Notes under the pieces: model-generated | What the model saw: only the letters and a program-made list of their open reading frames with translations | Database searches by the model: none | Told to the model about the DNA's origin: nothing | Assembly (NCBI RefSeq): GCF_037782385.1 | Contig: NZ_JBBEXD010000004.1 | Span: 124,001 to 188,000 of the forward strand | DNA: 64,000 nucleotides | DNA from: Ascidiimonas meishanensis | GTDB lineage: Bacteria; Bacteroidota; Bacteroidia; Flavobacteriales; Flavobacteriaceae | Direction of reading: 5' to 3' | Shown here: one piece after another, positions 7,662 to 17,194 of the stretch | Layout: the number at the start of each line of letters is the position of its first letter | Position numbering within the stretch: position 1 is the first letter of the stretch | Program-made: the position numbers and the translations under genes

Positions 7662-9866
7662 TTAGTTTCCTAATTCAAGTTGATTCTTTACCAGAGTATA
7701 ATACGCTCCTCTTAGACTGGTAAGTTCTTTATGCGTCCCTCTTTCTATAATTTTACCTTGGTCTAAAACTATTATTTGATCTGCATTTTTAACCGTACTA
7801 AGACGGTGAGCAACCACTACTACCGTTTTTCCTTTATAAAATTCCTGAAGATTTTCCATAATTACCTTCTCATTGTTAGCATCTAGTGCACTAGTAGCTT
7901 CATCAAAGAAAATATACTTAGGATTTTTATAAACAGATCGGGCAATTAATACTCGTTGTTTTTGTCCGCCACTTATATTTACTCCACTACCCCCTATCTT
8001 AGTATTAAAACCAGATGGAAGTTCTTCAATAAAATTATCAATATTTGCCACATTTACCGCGTGCTCTAATCTAACTTTATCGGTGATTCCTTCAGAGTCT
8101 GATTCAGTTATATTTCGCGCAATTGTATCACCAAAGAGAAAACCATCTTGCATTACAGAACCACAAGATTTTCTCCAAGTACCAGTACTTATGTTTACTA
8201 ATTTAGTTTGACCTATTAAAATATTCCCCTCTGTAGGATCATAAAACTTTAATAATAACTTGATTAAGGTGGTTTTACCGCTTCCGCTGGCTCCTACAAT
8301 AGCGGTAACTTTTCCTTGAGGAATTGAAAAATCTAAATTTTCAAGCACCCATGGCGAAGAAGCACCGCCATATCTAAAACTTAAATCTTTAATATTAATG
8401 GTTTTATCTTCTGGCAACTCCTTTATAAAATCTTCATTTCTATCTTCTTCATCATCTTTTAAATGAATTTCTGCTAACCTTTCTAAACTAATCTTAGCGT
8501 CTTGACCTGTTTGAATAAAAGAAATAAAATTATTGATAGGTAAATTTAGCTGTCCAATAATATATTGAATAGAAAGCATCATACCCAAAGTAAGCTCTCC
8601 ATCAATTACTGCCTTTGCTGCCACAAAGGTGATGAGTATGTTTTTTAATTCATTTAAAAACTGACCTCCAGTATTCTGTGTTTGAGATAATGCGAGTCCC
8701 TTTATAGATATTTTAAAAAGTCTTACTTGAATGGCTTCCCATTCCCAACGGCGTCTTCTTTCAGATCCGTTTAACTTTATTTCCTGCATTCCTGAAATAA
8801 GCTGGTACAAACTACTCTGATTGTCTGAAGACTGATCAAACCTTTTATAATCTAATTCCGCCCGCTTTTTAAGAAATAGCAATGTCCAACCTACATAAAC
8901 CACTGAACCCACAAAAAACAAAGTGAAAATGGTTAGATTATAATATGCCAGTACCGCTCCAAAAATCACAAAATTAAATGCGGAAAATAGGGTGTTAAGT
9001 GTTGTGGAAGATAGAAAGTTTTGAATTCTGTTATGATCATAGATACGTTGTATGATATCTCCTGTATTTTTTGAATCAAAAAAAGCAATTGGTAATCGCA
9101 TTAACTTAATAAGGAAATCAGAAATTAAATTGATATTAATTCTACTAGTCATATGAAGTAAAATCCAACCCCGTATAAGTTCTACTGTAGTTTGTGATAC
9201 AAATAAGGTGAGCTGGGCGATCAATATTAAGTATACAAAATTGATATTTTGGTAGTTAATACCATAATCTACTACTGCCTGTGTTAAGAAAGGAAAAATA
9301 AGTTGAAGTAAACTTCCCACCAACAACCCTAACATTAGCTGAAGGATATACTTTTTAAAAGGCCTGAAATACCAGAATAAAAATTTAAAACCGTATTCTT
9401 TCTTTTCGTCCGGATCTGCATTAAAAAACTCTGGAGTTGGCTCTAGTAATAGCAAATACCCCTCAGCTTCATCAGGATCGGCATTTTTACCAATCCATCC
9501 TTTAATAAAATCAGCTTTACTATACTTAACCAATCCATGCGCAGGATCTGCTACGTAAACAATATCTTTTTTAATTGCATAAACCACCACAAAGTGACGT
9601 TGTCTCCAATGTGCAATACAAGGCAGTGGCACTTCGTCTTCTAGAGTTTTAAAATCTATACTTACAGCAAGGGTATGGAGACCCACATCTTCAGCAGCTT
9701 CTGCAATACCTCCTAAAGAAACTCCTTCCCTAGTAATATTTGATTTTCTTCTGAGTACATCAATAGGAATTGACCTCCCAAAATGTTTAGCTACCATTCT
9801 TAAACAGGTAGGACCACAATCCATCTGATCCAACTGCTTATAAAATGGGAACTTTCTTAACTTCAT
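7662..9866 (-). CDS. Peptidase-containing ABC transporter (C39 peptidase, TMD, ATPase; 734 aa)
   Basis: Residues 1-130 form a C39 peptidase with Cys17 (DQMDCGPTCL), His91 (RHFVVVY) and Asp107 (VADPAHG), the complete catalytic set that cuts after double glycine. Six membrane segments occupy about 165-450. The ATPase domain has Walker A GASGSGKT at 525-532, the signature ISGGQKQR at 631-638, Walker B YIFFDEATSALD and a switch His687. All key residues are present, so the enzyme should be active. It would cleave leaders and export the cores, with the HlyD protein encoded just downstream. The precursors lie 4-9 kb away on the opposite strand. The family assignment is firm; the cargo is inferred. 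Confidence 0.95.
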   Translation of the reverse strand: MKLRKFPFYKQLDQMDCGPTCLRMVAKHFGRSIPIDVLRRKSNITREGVSLGGIAEAAEDVGLHTLAVSIDFKTLEDEVPLPCIAHWRQRHFVVVYAIKKDIVYVADPAHGLVKYSKADFIKGWIGKNADPDEAEGYLLLLEPTPEFFNADPDEKKEYGFKFLFWYFRPFKKYILQLMLGLLVGSLLQLIFPFLTQAVVDYGINYQNINFVYLILIAQLTLFVSQTTVELIRGWILLHMTSRININLISDFLIKLMRLPIAFFDSKNTGDIIQRIYDHNRIQNFLSSTTLNTLFSAFNFVIFGAVLAYYNLTIFTLFFVGSVVYVGWTLLFLKKRAELDYKRFDQSSDNQSSLYQLISGMQEIKLNGSERRRRWEWEAIQVRLFKISIKGLALSQTQNTGGQFLNELKNILITFVAAKAVIDGELTLGMMLSIQYIIGQLNLPINNFISFIQTGQDAKISLERLAEIHLKDDEEDRNEDFIKELPEDKTINIKDLSFRYGGASSPWVLENLDFSIPQGKVTAIVGASGSGKTTLIKLLLKFYDPTEGNILIGQTKLVNISTGTWRKSCGSVMQDGFLFGDTIARNITESDSEGITDKVRLEHAVNVANIDNFIEELPSGFNTKIGGSGVNISGGQKQRVLIARSVYKNPKYIFFDEATSALDANNEKVIMENLQEFYKGKTVVVVAHRLSTVKNADQIIVLDQGKIIERGTHKELTSLRGAYYTLVKNQLELGN

Positions 9867-9975
9867 AGGTTTAATTTAGCTATAAAAATATTACAATTAT
9901 TTGGAATTTCTAAAATAACACAGATTAATATACAACTCATAAATCAGATCATTTTAGAATACTCCTTAAAATAAA

Positions 9976-10002
9976 AAATGCCCGCAAATAATGCAGGCAT
10001 TT
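9976..10002 (-). terminator. Terminator after the skp gene
   Basis: AAATGCCCGCA and TGCAGGCATTT form an 11-bp stem with one mismatch around a five-base loop, with A/T tracts on both sides. It lies 20 bases past the stop of the 10023 gene and closes the uppS-bamA-skp gene run. Confidence 0.7.
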
Positions 10003-10022
10003 ATTTATGAATATGGGCAATT

Positions 10023-10532
10023 TTAGAAACCTAATTCTTTCTTTACATCGGCCATTAAATCTTTGCCATCTGCAAAAATCACACCTTGACCTGCACTTGC
10101 ATCTAATACATAGTTAAATCCTTGTGCTTTTGCAATTTTTTGAATGGCATCATTCGCTTTTTTGAAAATAGGCTCTAGCAATTCAACCTGTTTTTTCTGA
10201 AGTTCCTGACCCGCCATTTGCTCTGCCTGACGAATGTTTACTTCTCTCTGGCGTACATCTTCTGCTCTTTTTTCGTTTTCTTCTTTCGTTTTAGTAGTTG
10301 CTTCATTTTGATACTGTGTATACAAGTTTTGCAACTCTTTAGCTGAAGTTTCTAAATCTGCGCGATACGTCTGCTCCAACTTTTTAATCTCAGCTTGTGC
10401 TGCCTTTGTTTCAGGCATTTCATTTACAAGCTGCTGAACATTGATATGCGCAATTTTACTTTGTGCATTAGCATAACTTGATGCTCCTAATACAAGTGCT
10501 ATTGCAATTACAAACGTTTTTAACTGTTTCAT
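10023..10532 (-). CDS. skp: OmpH/Skp-family periplasmic chaperone (169 aa)
   Basis: A signal peptide (MKQLKTFVIAIALVLGASSYANAQ) precedes a mature protein of about 145 residues with SKIAHINVQQLVNEMPETKA, then a long charged helical region rich in Gln, Glu and Lys (about 45-110), and the conserved end AIQKIAKAQGFNYVLDASAGQG. This is the Skp fold, a trimer with coiled-coil tentacles that holds unfolded outer-membrane proteins in the periplasm. It is the last gene of a run uppS, bamA, skp-like, skp, so it serves the adjacent Bam machinery. Length is normal for the family. Confidence 0.92.
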   Translation of the reverse strand: MKQLKTFVIAIALVLGASSYANAQSKIAHINVQQLVNEMPETKAAQAEIKKLEQTYRADLETSAKELQNLYTQYQNEATTKTKEENEKRAEDVRQREVNIRQAEQMAGQELQKKQVELLEPIFKKANDAIQKIAKAQGFNYVLDASAGQGVIFADGKDLMADVKKELGF

Positions 10533-10560
10533 GGTACTACTAATTGTTTAAGTGTTATTT

Positions 10561-11391
10561 TTAATTATTTTCATTTTCATCAGACTCCTCTTCTTTATCC
10601 TGATCTTGTTTCTTTTTATCCTTAGCTTCTTGTGCTGCCTTTTTGCGGGCTTCCCGTTCCTCCAGTAATTTTTTACGACGCTCTTCGTACGCTTTTTTAA
10701 GCTCTTCCCTTTCTTTCAAACGTTGTAAGCGCTTTTCTTCCTGAGCTTTTGCACGTTCTGCCCTTTGTGCTTCTACCGCTTGCTTTCTTGCTTCTACCTC
10801 TGGGTTAGGCGGCGTATCTTCAAATTTTTCCTTTTCACTTTTTTTGCTTCTGTTGTTACGTTCATTTTTCTTTTTTGAACGATTAAGAGATCTCAAAACA
10901 AGGTCGCTAATATCGTAACTTTTGTTTGAATAGAGCATTACTACATCAGCAGATTTATCAAAAATAAAATCATATTTACGTTTAGAAGCTATTTCCTGCA
11001 CCGCATTAAATACTTGATCTTGTACTGGCTGAACTAATAAGCGTTTTTGAATCACCAAATCTCCCTGAGGGCCAAATCTTGCCTGCTGATATTCCAACAT
11101 CTCCTTTTCCAGTATTTGGATTTCTTCTTCTCGCTCTTCAATTAATTCCTTAGTTAAAAGTACTTTTTCTGCATTTAAGTCTTTCTTCATTTGAGCTACA
11201 ACATTTTTCTGTTGCTCAACTTCTACTTTCCACTTCTGAACCTTGGCACTCAACTGTGTATTTGCCTCTTTGTATTCATCTACATTTTCCAGTATATATT
11301 CCATATCTATATACCCTATCCTAACACCCCGTTGTGCATTCATCATTAGGGTAAAAGTTGCTAATAAAAGAAAAAGAACTTTTGTTTTCAT
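10561..11391 (-). CDS. Second OmpH/Skp-like protein with long charged tail (276 aa)
   Basis: I choose the ATG at 11389-11391 because it starts a clean signal peptide (MKTKVLFLLLATFTLMMNAQ) and avoids overlap with bamA; a longer frame extends to 11466. The mature protein begins RGVRIGYIDMEYILENV and has the OmpH helical hairpin and the KYDFIFDKSADVVMLYSN region. After about residue 180 comes an extra tail, almost wholly Lys, Glu and Arg with a few Ala (a single-helix-like region), ending EEESDENENN. The two paralogues are adjacent, 28 bases apart, downstream of bamA, a usual Bacteroidota order. The tail is longer than in ordinary Skp and its role is not known to me. Confidence 0.88.
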   Translation of the reverse strand: MKTKVLFLLLATFTLMMNAQRGVRIGYIDMEYILENVDEYKEANTQLSAKVQKWKVEVEQQKNVVAQMKKDLNAEKVLLTKELIEEREEEIQILEKEMLEYQQARFGPQGDLVIQKRLLVQPVQDQVFNAVQEIASKRKYDFIFDKSADVVMLYSNKSYDISDLVLRSLNRSKKKNERNNRSKKSEKEKFEDTPPNPEVEARKQAVEAQRAERAKAQEEKRLQRLKEREELKKAYEERRKKLLEEREARKKAAQEAKDKKKQDQDKEEESDENENN

Positions 11392-11429
11392 AAGCTTATG
11401 TTGTTTGTATAGAAAATATCGTGCCAAAA

Positions 11430-14039
11430 TTAAAATTGTTGACCAATTATGAAGTGAGTTTCCCATCCATTAGCTCCTGTAGAACCCGGAACGTTATCAA
11501 ATCCATATCCAAAATCAATTCCTAAAAGACCAAAAGCAGGCATAAAAATACGCAATCCAAAACCAGCAGATCTTTTTAAATCAAACGGATCATAGTCTTT
11601 AAAATTGTCAAATGCGGAACCCGCTTCTAGAAATGATAGTCCGTAAATGGTTGCAGATGGGTTAAAAGTTATAGGGTATCTAAGCTCAAGAGAGAATTTA
11701 TTATAGATAGTAGAGCCATCATTATTGGGGATTCCCGTACGTTCATTAATAGTTCTAATGGATTGGTTTGGATACCCTCTAAGTGCAATATTTTCCCTGC
11801 CATCCAAGGTAAAATTCCCTAAACCATCACCTCCAAGAAAAAATCTTTCAAACGGAACAATACCACGGTCATTATTATAGGCACCCAGAAAACCAAATTC
11901 TCCTTGTGTTTTTAAAATAAGTTGATCTACGATTCTAGTATACCAAGCACCACTAAATTTTACTTTATAAAATTCTAACCATCTAAAACGTTCCTGATCT
12001 ATTTCTTGTATGGTAATCTGGTCATTATCTTCTAACGCTTGCTCTCTTCGCTCTCTAAGATCTTTGTAATCTGTATTATCAAATAATGAATATGGTAGTG
12101 TTAATTTAGCGGTAAGGCTAAATTGAGAACCACCTACTGGAAAGATAGGATTGTTAAAGGTGTTATTTCTACTTAGACCAATGGTATAAGAAACATTATT
12201 AGAAAAACCGTCTCCAAAAGTAAACAGCCCTGTATTATAATTTTTCAAATCATAATGCTGAAAAGCCAATGCATGAGAAAGGGTAAAAAAGTTATCGGGC
12301 ACTTCTAACCTTTTAGCCAGACCAAAAGTAACCCCTGTTATCAAGAAGCGGCGATCACGATCTACTTCTATACGACCACTGGTAGCGAATCTATCGAACA
12401 AATATTGCACTGTATGCGATAAAGATGCTGAAAACTGAACTGGTTTCTCTCCTCCTAGCCATGGTTCTACAAAAGAAAAACTATAGGTCTGAAAAGATCT
12501 ACTGGCCTGAAGACGTAAAGATAAGCTTTGCCCATCACCCATTGGTATAGGCTTGTAAGCATCTTTTTTAAAAATATCCCTAATAGAAAAATTACTAAAC
12601 GAAAGTCCCAAAGTTCCTATAAAACCTCCGCCTCCAAAACCACCTTGTAATTCAATTTGGCTAGAACCTCTTTCCACTACTTTATACTGAACATCAACTG
12701 TTCCGTCATTTGGGTTTGGGTTTTGGATATCTGGAACTACTTGTTCTGGATCAAAAAATCGCAACTGCCCTAATTCACGAATGGTTCTGATAACATTACT
12801 TTTACTGTAAAGTTGTCCTGGTCTTATTCTTAACTCCCTGTAGATAACATGGTCATTAGTCTTATCATTTCCAACTACTCTTACATTATTAATGTAAGCG
12901 GGTTTTCCTTCAATAATTCGTATTTCAAAATTAATAGTATCATTCTCAGCAGAAACCTCCACAGGATTAATTCTTGAAAAAAGATATCCGTTATTTTGAT
13001 AAAGATTGGTAATATCTTCTGCATCTGGCTTTGAATTGTCTGCAATTCTTTCCTTTAACAAAACACCATTATAGGTATCACCTTTTTCAATTCCTAATAC
13101 AGCAGATAACCCTTGATCTGTATAAGCTGTATTTCCAACAAAATCTATCTCACCAAAATAATACTTATTTCCTTCTTCAACATTTACAGTAATATCTAGT
13201 GTATTCTTTTTATCATTAAAAACTACGGTATCTGAAATTACTCTGGCATCCCTGTATCCTTTTTCTTTATAAGAATCTACGATGGCACTAAGATCTTCTT
13301 TATAATCTGCTTCAATAAATTTAGATTTCTTCCAGAATCTTAAAGGCATTTTCTTTTTGGTATTAGACATTGCCTTTCTGAGCTTCTTATCTTTAAGCTT
13401 TTCGTTACCTACAAAATCAATTGAACCAATCTTTACTTTGTCCCCTTTATCAATATCCACTAAAACCTTCAAAGAATTTGTCTGAGTAGTATCGGGCTTA
13501 GTCAAAATATTGACCTTTGCATTTAGAAAGCCTTGTTTTTTATACTTATTGAGAATGTAATTTTTAGTATTAGTAAGGAAGCTTTCGGTTACTTTTTTTC
13601 CCTTTTTAAGTTCCGTATCATTTACAATATTTTCTGCTTTCTTTTTCTTTATACCAGTAATCTTAGCTTCTGAAAGCGTTGGGAGTTCTTGAATATTTAA
13701 TTCTAAATAAACGGTTTCTCCTTCTATATTGGTTATATAAATACTTATATCGCTAAAGAGTTCTAGCTTCCAGAGCTTATTTAAAACCTTACTAATTTCT
13801 TCTCCTGGAATTGTAATTACCTGTCCGGTCCTTAAACCAGTATATGTAAGAACCGTTTGTTCATTATAGCTTTTAATTCCAGTTACCTCAACGCCACCTA
13901 GAATATATTTCTTTCCCTTGTCAAATGGTATTTCTTGAGCACTTGTATATTGTGAGCAAAAAATCAGCATCAATACTAATACACCAAAATATCTTATCCC
14001 GTTGATATTCCTATTTAAGTTGTTCACTTGTTTTTCCAA
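11430..14039 (-). CDS. bamA: Outer-membrane protein assembly factor BamA (869 aa)
   Basis: After a signal peptide ending at about residue 34 (YTSAQ) there are several POTRA domains (about 40-450; for example YFGEIDFVGNTAYTD and AYINNVRVVGNDKTNDHVIYRELRIRPGQLYS), then a 16-strand type barrel to the C-terminus, which ends in an aromatic residue (HFIIGQQF). The barrel carries the typical RGYPNQSI and GLRIFMPAFGLLGIDFGYGF motifs. BamA inserts beta-barrel proteins in the outer membrane. The start overlaps the uppS stop by 29 bases, so translation is probably coupled. Several further N-terminal residues precede the hydrophobic core, but no better start is seen. Confidence 0.96.
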   Translation of the reverse strand: MEKQVNNLNRNINGIRYFGVLVLMLIFCSQYTSAQEIPFDKGKKYILGGVEVTGIKSYNEQTVLTYTGLRTGQVITIPGEEISKVLNKLWKLELFSDISIYITNIEGETVYLELNIQELPTLSEAKITGIKKKKAENIVNDTELKKGKKVTESFLTNTKNYILNKYKKQGFLNAKVNILTKPDTTQTNSLKVLVDIDKGDKVKIGSIDFVGNEKLKDKKLRKAMSNTKKKMPLRFWKKSKFIEADYKEDLSAIVDSYKEKGYRDARVISDTVVFNDKKNTLDITVNVEEGNKYYFGEIDFVGNTAYTDQGLSAVLGIEKGDTYNGVLLKERIADNSKPDAEDITNLYQNNGYLFSRINPVEVSAENDTINFEIRIIEGKPAYINNVRVVGNDKTNDHVIYRELRIRPGQLYSKSNVIRTIRELGQLRFFDPEQVVPDIQNPNPNDGTVDVQYKVVERGSSQIELQGGFGGGGFIGTLGLSFSNFSIRDIFKKDAYKPIPMGDGQSLSLRLQASRSFQTYSFSFVEPWLGGEKPVQFSASLSHTVQYLFDRFATSGRIEVDRDRRFLITGVTFGLAKRLEVPDNFFTLSHALAFQHYDLKNYNTGLFTFGDGFSNNVSYTIGLSRNNTFNNPIFPVGGSQFSLTAKLTLPYSLFDNTDYKDLRERREQALEDNDQITIQEIDQERFRWLEFYKVKFSGAWYTRIVDQLILKTQGEFGFLGAYNNDRGIVPFERFFLGGDGLGNFTLDGRENIALRGYPNQSIRTINERTGIPNNDGSTIYNKFSLELRYPITFNPSATIYGLSFLEAGSAFDNFKDYDPFDLKRSAGFGLRIFMPAFGLLGIDFGYGFDNVPGSTGANGWETHFIIGQQF

Positions 14040-14751
14040 ATCTGCGTTCTCTATTTTGATAGTTTAATATGGCTTCATACAAATTTTCCTTGGTAAAATC
14101 CGGCCAAAGAACATCTGTGAAATACAACTCAGCATATGCAATTTGCCAAAGCAAAAAATTGCTAATGCGATGTTCTCCACTTGTTCGTATTAACAGGTCT
14201 ACATCTGGTAAATCATGCGTGTAAAGATGTGCATTTATAATTGATTCATCAATACTTTCTACTGAAATTATGTTATTTTTAACTTTGGAACACAGTGATT
14301 TCACAGCATTTTTGATTTCTTCTCTTGAACCATAACTAAGTGCTAAAGTAAGTGTCATGTGATCATTATCCTGTGTTCTCTTTATAACATCTAAAAGTTC
14401 TTTTCTAGCTGTTTTTGGGAGCGTTTCAATATTGCCAATACTTGTAAGTTTGATGTTATTTTTTGTGAGAGATTCTAATTCTTTCCTAAGAGAAGTAACT
14501 AAAAGTTTCATCAGTGTTTGAACTTCTAATTTTGGTCTATTCCAATTTTCGGTTGAAAAAGCGTATAAAGTTAGGTGTTTCACGCCTAGTTCTGCACAGG
14601 CTTCTACTACCTGCTTTACAGATTTACTTCCATTTTCATGACCAAAAACACGTAACTTTCCTTTAAGCTTTGCCCATCGCCCGTTACCATCCATGATAAT
14701 TGCAATATGCCCCGGTAGGTTATTTTTATTAATTAAGTCTTTTTGGTTCAT
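14011..14751 (-). CDS. uppS: Isoprenyl (undecaprenyl) diphosphate synthase (246 aa)
   Basis: The cis-prenyltransferase motif HIAIIMDGNGRWAKLKGK is at residues 15-32, with the Mg-binding Asp21. Further motifs are LTLYAFSTENWNRP and, near the C-terminus, LIRTSGEHRISNFLLWQIAYAELYF with VLWPDF. The enzyme adds isopentenyl units in cis to farnesyl diphosphate to make the C55 lipid carrier for peptidoglycan and other surface glycans. Length is normal. It is translationally linked to bamA downstream and lies 9 bases after the DUF6089 gene. Confidence 0.97.
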   Translation of the reverse strand: MNQKDLINKNNLPGHIAIIMDGNGRWAKLKGKLRVFGHENGSKSVKQVVEACAELGVKHLTLYAFSTENWNRPKLEVQTLMKLLVTSLRKELESLTKNNIKLTSIGNIETLPKTARKELLDVIKRTQDNDHMTLTLALSYGSREEIKNAVKSLCSKVKNNIISVESIDESIINAHLYTHDLPDVDLLIRTSGEHRISNFLLWQIAYAELYFTDVLWPDFTKENLYEAILNYQNRERRFGKTSEQLK

Positions 14752-14760
14752 TTTAATTTT

Positions 14761-15444
14761 CTACTCAAAACAGTAATAACAGGGCCTCCTTCCAAAGGTA
14801 TAAGTCAAGGTAATCCCTGAAAAAACATACCAATCATCACTGTAAATATTTCCAAAACTCAAACTGCCATTTGCATTGTTAGGGTTACTGCCGTCCAGAT
14901 TATCTGTAAAAGTGTATCTAGCACCAATCTCTGCCCCAAGTACAAGATGCTCTCCAATTTTGCCCTTAACTCCAAGGGTCATTGGGATTGCAAATGTATT
15001 ACGATTTCCATTATCTACCACTAATCCTCCGTTAAAATTAAGTTTTGAATGGCTAAAATAAGATAATCCACCATATATATAGGGGGTCACAGGCTTACTA
15101 AAATCATGAAGATTAAATGGAAGAAAGTTAAACTCCATACCAATTGAAAGTTCACGAATGGAATTTTCGAAACTAAAATCTCTCTGTATTCTAGAGTTGA
15201 TGTCTGCATTTGCGTCATCACCAGAAAGTTTTGTAAATATAAGACTCGCTCGGTAAGAATACCTACTGCTTTTATTCCACTTGTAGATGAAACCAAAAGC
15301 GGCTTGATTAGGATTAATATAGTTGGTAGAACCAATATCTCCTATATAATTACTACCTCCTCCAAATATACCAATTTCATGTATTTGTGAAGTGGCTGAA
15401 TACATTCCTGATAACAGAAAAAACAAAAGCACAATTATCCTCAT
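14761..15444 (-). CDS. DUF6089-type outer-membrane beta-barrel protein (227 aa)
   Basis: A signal peptide (MRIIVLLFFLLSGMYSATSQ) is followed by IHEIGIFGGGSNYIGDIG, typical of the DUF6089 family found beside uppS and bamA in Bacteroidota. The rest alternates polar and apolar residues in short strands (GFIYKWNKSSRYSYRASLIF, YIYGGLSYFSHSKLNF, VFSGITLTYTFGRR), as in a small 8-strand barrel. It ends with an unusual CYYCFE tail with two cysteines. It is first in the run leading to uppS and bamA. The molecular role is unknown. Confidence 0.85.
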   Translation of the reverse strand: MRIIVLLFFLLSGMYSATSQIHEIGIFGGGSNYIGDIGSTNYINPNQAAFGFIYKWNKSSRYSYRASLIFTKLSGDDANADINSRIQRDFSFENSIRELSIGMEFNFLPFNLHDFSKPVTPYIYGGLSYFSHSKLNFNGGLVVDNGNRNTFAIPMTLGVKGKIGEHLVLGAEIGARYTFTDNLDGSNPNNANGSLSFGNIYSDDWYVFSGITLTYTFGRRPCYYCFE

Positions 15445-15542
15445 AAATCTAAAGTTTGCAAATATAACAATTAAGATTACTCAGGGGCAATAAGTAATAG
15501 AAACGATACGATTGTTAAACAGGTTTTGAGCTCATTTATTGT

Positions 15543-16430
15543 CTAATTTCGCTTATCCTCTCCCCATAATAGCTTTTTTCTTAATGTTTTAAGAAAGCTT
15601 TCCGAAGCAAGTTCTACCATATTAATATGAAAAGGGGCTTTGTTTATAATAATTTCCGTTTTATTATCTACAGTAGCAATACGAGAATCTAATGAAACTA
15701 AATAGCTATTTTCTCTTCCAGAAATCTCTAAACGAATTTTTTTATGATCTGGAATCACCAAAGGTCTTGCGTTTAAATTATGAGGAGCAATAGGGGTGAA
15801 AATAAATGCATTTGTATCTGGTGTAATAACAGGACCTCCACAGCTCAAAGAATACCCTGTTGAACCAGTAGGTGTAGAAACAATTAAACCATCTGCCCAA
15901 TATGAGGTAAGATATTCATCATCTATATAGGTAGCTACCGTAATCATTGATGTAGTATTCTTGCGGCTTACCGCGATTTCATTTAAAGCAAAGTTAATTT
16001 CTGCTAAATCATCAACTGCAGGATTGGTTGTGATTTCCAAGAGACTCCTTTTCTCTACATTGTAATTACCTTTAAACAACTCACCAATGGCTGTAATAAT
16101 ATCTTCTTTTTGCAATGTGGCTAAAAACCCAAGTCGTCCAGTATTGATTCCAACTACAGGAATATTGTGATCACGTACTAGGAGAATTGCTCTTAGAATA
16201 GTTCCATCACCTCCTACACTAAAGAAAAGATCAAATGAATCATCCAAATCATCATAAGATGAAAAAGTTTGATATGAATGGGTTAATCCTAGAGCTTGTT
16301 CTTTAAGTATTTTTAAATAGCCAGATTCTATAAAGACTTCTGCTCCGCGTATATGCAATTCATCTAAAAGACTTTTGACACAACTACCAGAGCCTTCATG
16401 ATAAAACTGCCCATACACCCCTACTTTCAT
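15543..16430 (-). CDS. nadK: NAD kinase (295 aa)
   Basis: The start is taken at the ATG 16428-16430 (MKVGVYGQFYHEG); an in-frame TTG lies three codons upstream. The signature FFSVGGDGTILRAI lies near residue 75 and is followed by VVGINTGRLGFLA and by the ADGLIVSTPTGSTGYSLSCGGP segment, all hallmarks of ATP-NAD kinases. The enzyme phosphorylates NAD to NADP in the cytosol. It follows the CBS-domain gene by nine bases or fewer, and the pair is common next to pdxJ in this phylum. Confidence 0.96.
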   Translation of the reverse strand: MKVGVYGQFYHEGSGSCVKSLLDELHIRGAEVFIESGYLKILKEQALGLTHSYQTFSSYDDLDDSFDLFFSVGGDGTILRAILLVRDHNIPVVGINTGRLGFLATLQKEDIITAIGELFKGNYNVEKRSLLEITTNPAVDDLAEINFALNEIAVSRKNTTSMITVATYIDDEYLTSYWADGLIVSTPTGSTGYSLSCGGPVITPDTNAFIFTPIAPHNLNARPLVIPDHKKIRLEISGRENSYLVSLDSRIATVDNKTEIIINKAPFHINMVELASESFLKTLRKKLLWGEDKRN

Positions 16431-16439
16431 AATTAGCAA

Positions 16440-17099
16440 TTAAATATTAAGAAATTTCTTGAGATAATTTGACCTTTCTTTAAGACCCTCCATGTACATA
16501 TCATCTTCATTACCAACAATAATGTTGTAATTATAACGTCTTAATGTTTGAAGAATAGAATTAAGCCCCGTATTCCCTACTTTAAGTGTAATTTGGATTA
16601 TATCATCTTTAGAATCAGATATAAAAGCACCAAGTAGTTTTCCTTCATTACTTTCCACAATTTGTGAAATTTCACTAAAAGAATAGTCTTTCATTCCTTT
16701 TTCAACAATAACGACTCCTCCCGGCTCGTATAAAAACGGCGTGTCGTTAAAAATAGTGATGATATCTATTAACTCATAATATCCAGCATATTCATTTGCA
16801 TCATCTAAAACAGGAACCAAATTGGCATTATGACGCGCAAACGTCTCTAATACATCCAGCCAATTTGTCTCTTTTCTAACGAAAAAGGTATCTAAAGCAT
16901 ACCGGTAATCACCTACTTTTTTTGAACTGTCAAACGCCTGAATATCATCTTCAGAAATATTGCCGATTAAAAAGTTATTTTCAACTACCGGCAGATGTGT
17001 ACAGGTAGTGCTGGCAAACTTGATCATAACATCGGCTATTGAAGTCTCTGGGGTGAGTGCCTCAATATCAAAACGTATGTAAGAATTAATCTTAATCAT
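16440..17099 (-). CDS. CBS-domain protein (219 aa)
   Basis: The start is set at the ATG 17097-17099 (MIKINSYIRFDIEALTPETS); a TTG seven codons upstream is also in frame. Two CBS motifs span about residues 10-120 (ADVMIKFASTTCTHLPVVENNFLIGNISEDDIQAF and NANLVPVLDDANEYAGYYELIDII in shorter reading), followed by an ACT-like C-terminal part with repeated beta strands (IIQITLKVGNTGLNSI). CBS pairs bind adenosyl compounds and usually regulate. It sits between pdxJ (divergent, 95 bases) and nadK (same operon), so a link to NAD or cofactor state is plausible but unproved. Confidence 0.85.
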   Translation of the reverse strand: MIKINSYIRFDIEALTPETSIADVMIKFASTTCTHLPVVENNFLIGNISEDDIQAFDSSKKVGDYRYALDTFFVRKETNWLDVLETFARHNANLVPVLDDANEYAGYYELIDIITIFNDTPFLYEPGGVVIVEKGMKDYSFSEISQIVESNEGKLLGAFISDSKDDIIQITLKVGNTGLNSILQTLRRYNYNIIVGNEDDMYMEGLKERSNYLKKFLNI

Positions 17100-17194
17100 T
17101 GCTTTACTAATAAATGGCAAATTAATTAAAATCTATGATAAAAAGCGTGCCCTACTTTGTATTTTTGCCAAATAATAACTTTGACACGTATTTT

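Noticed and set aside
17135..17194. Upstream extension of pdxJ
   Set aside because: PdxJ proteins start at the NINKIATLRNARGG region. The extension adds 20 residues without family support and covers a promoter-like TATTTTTG.
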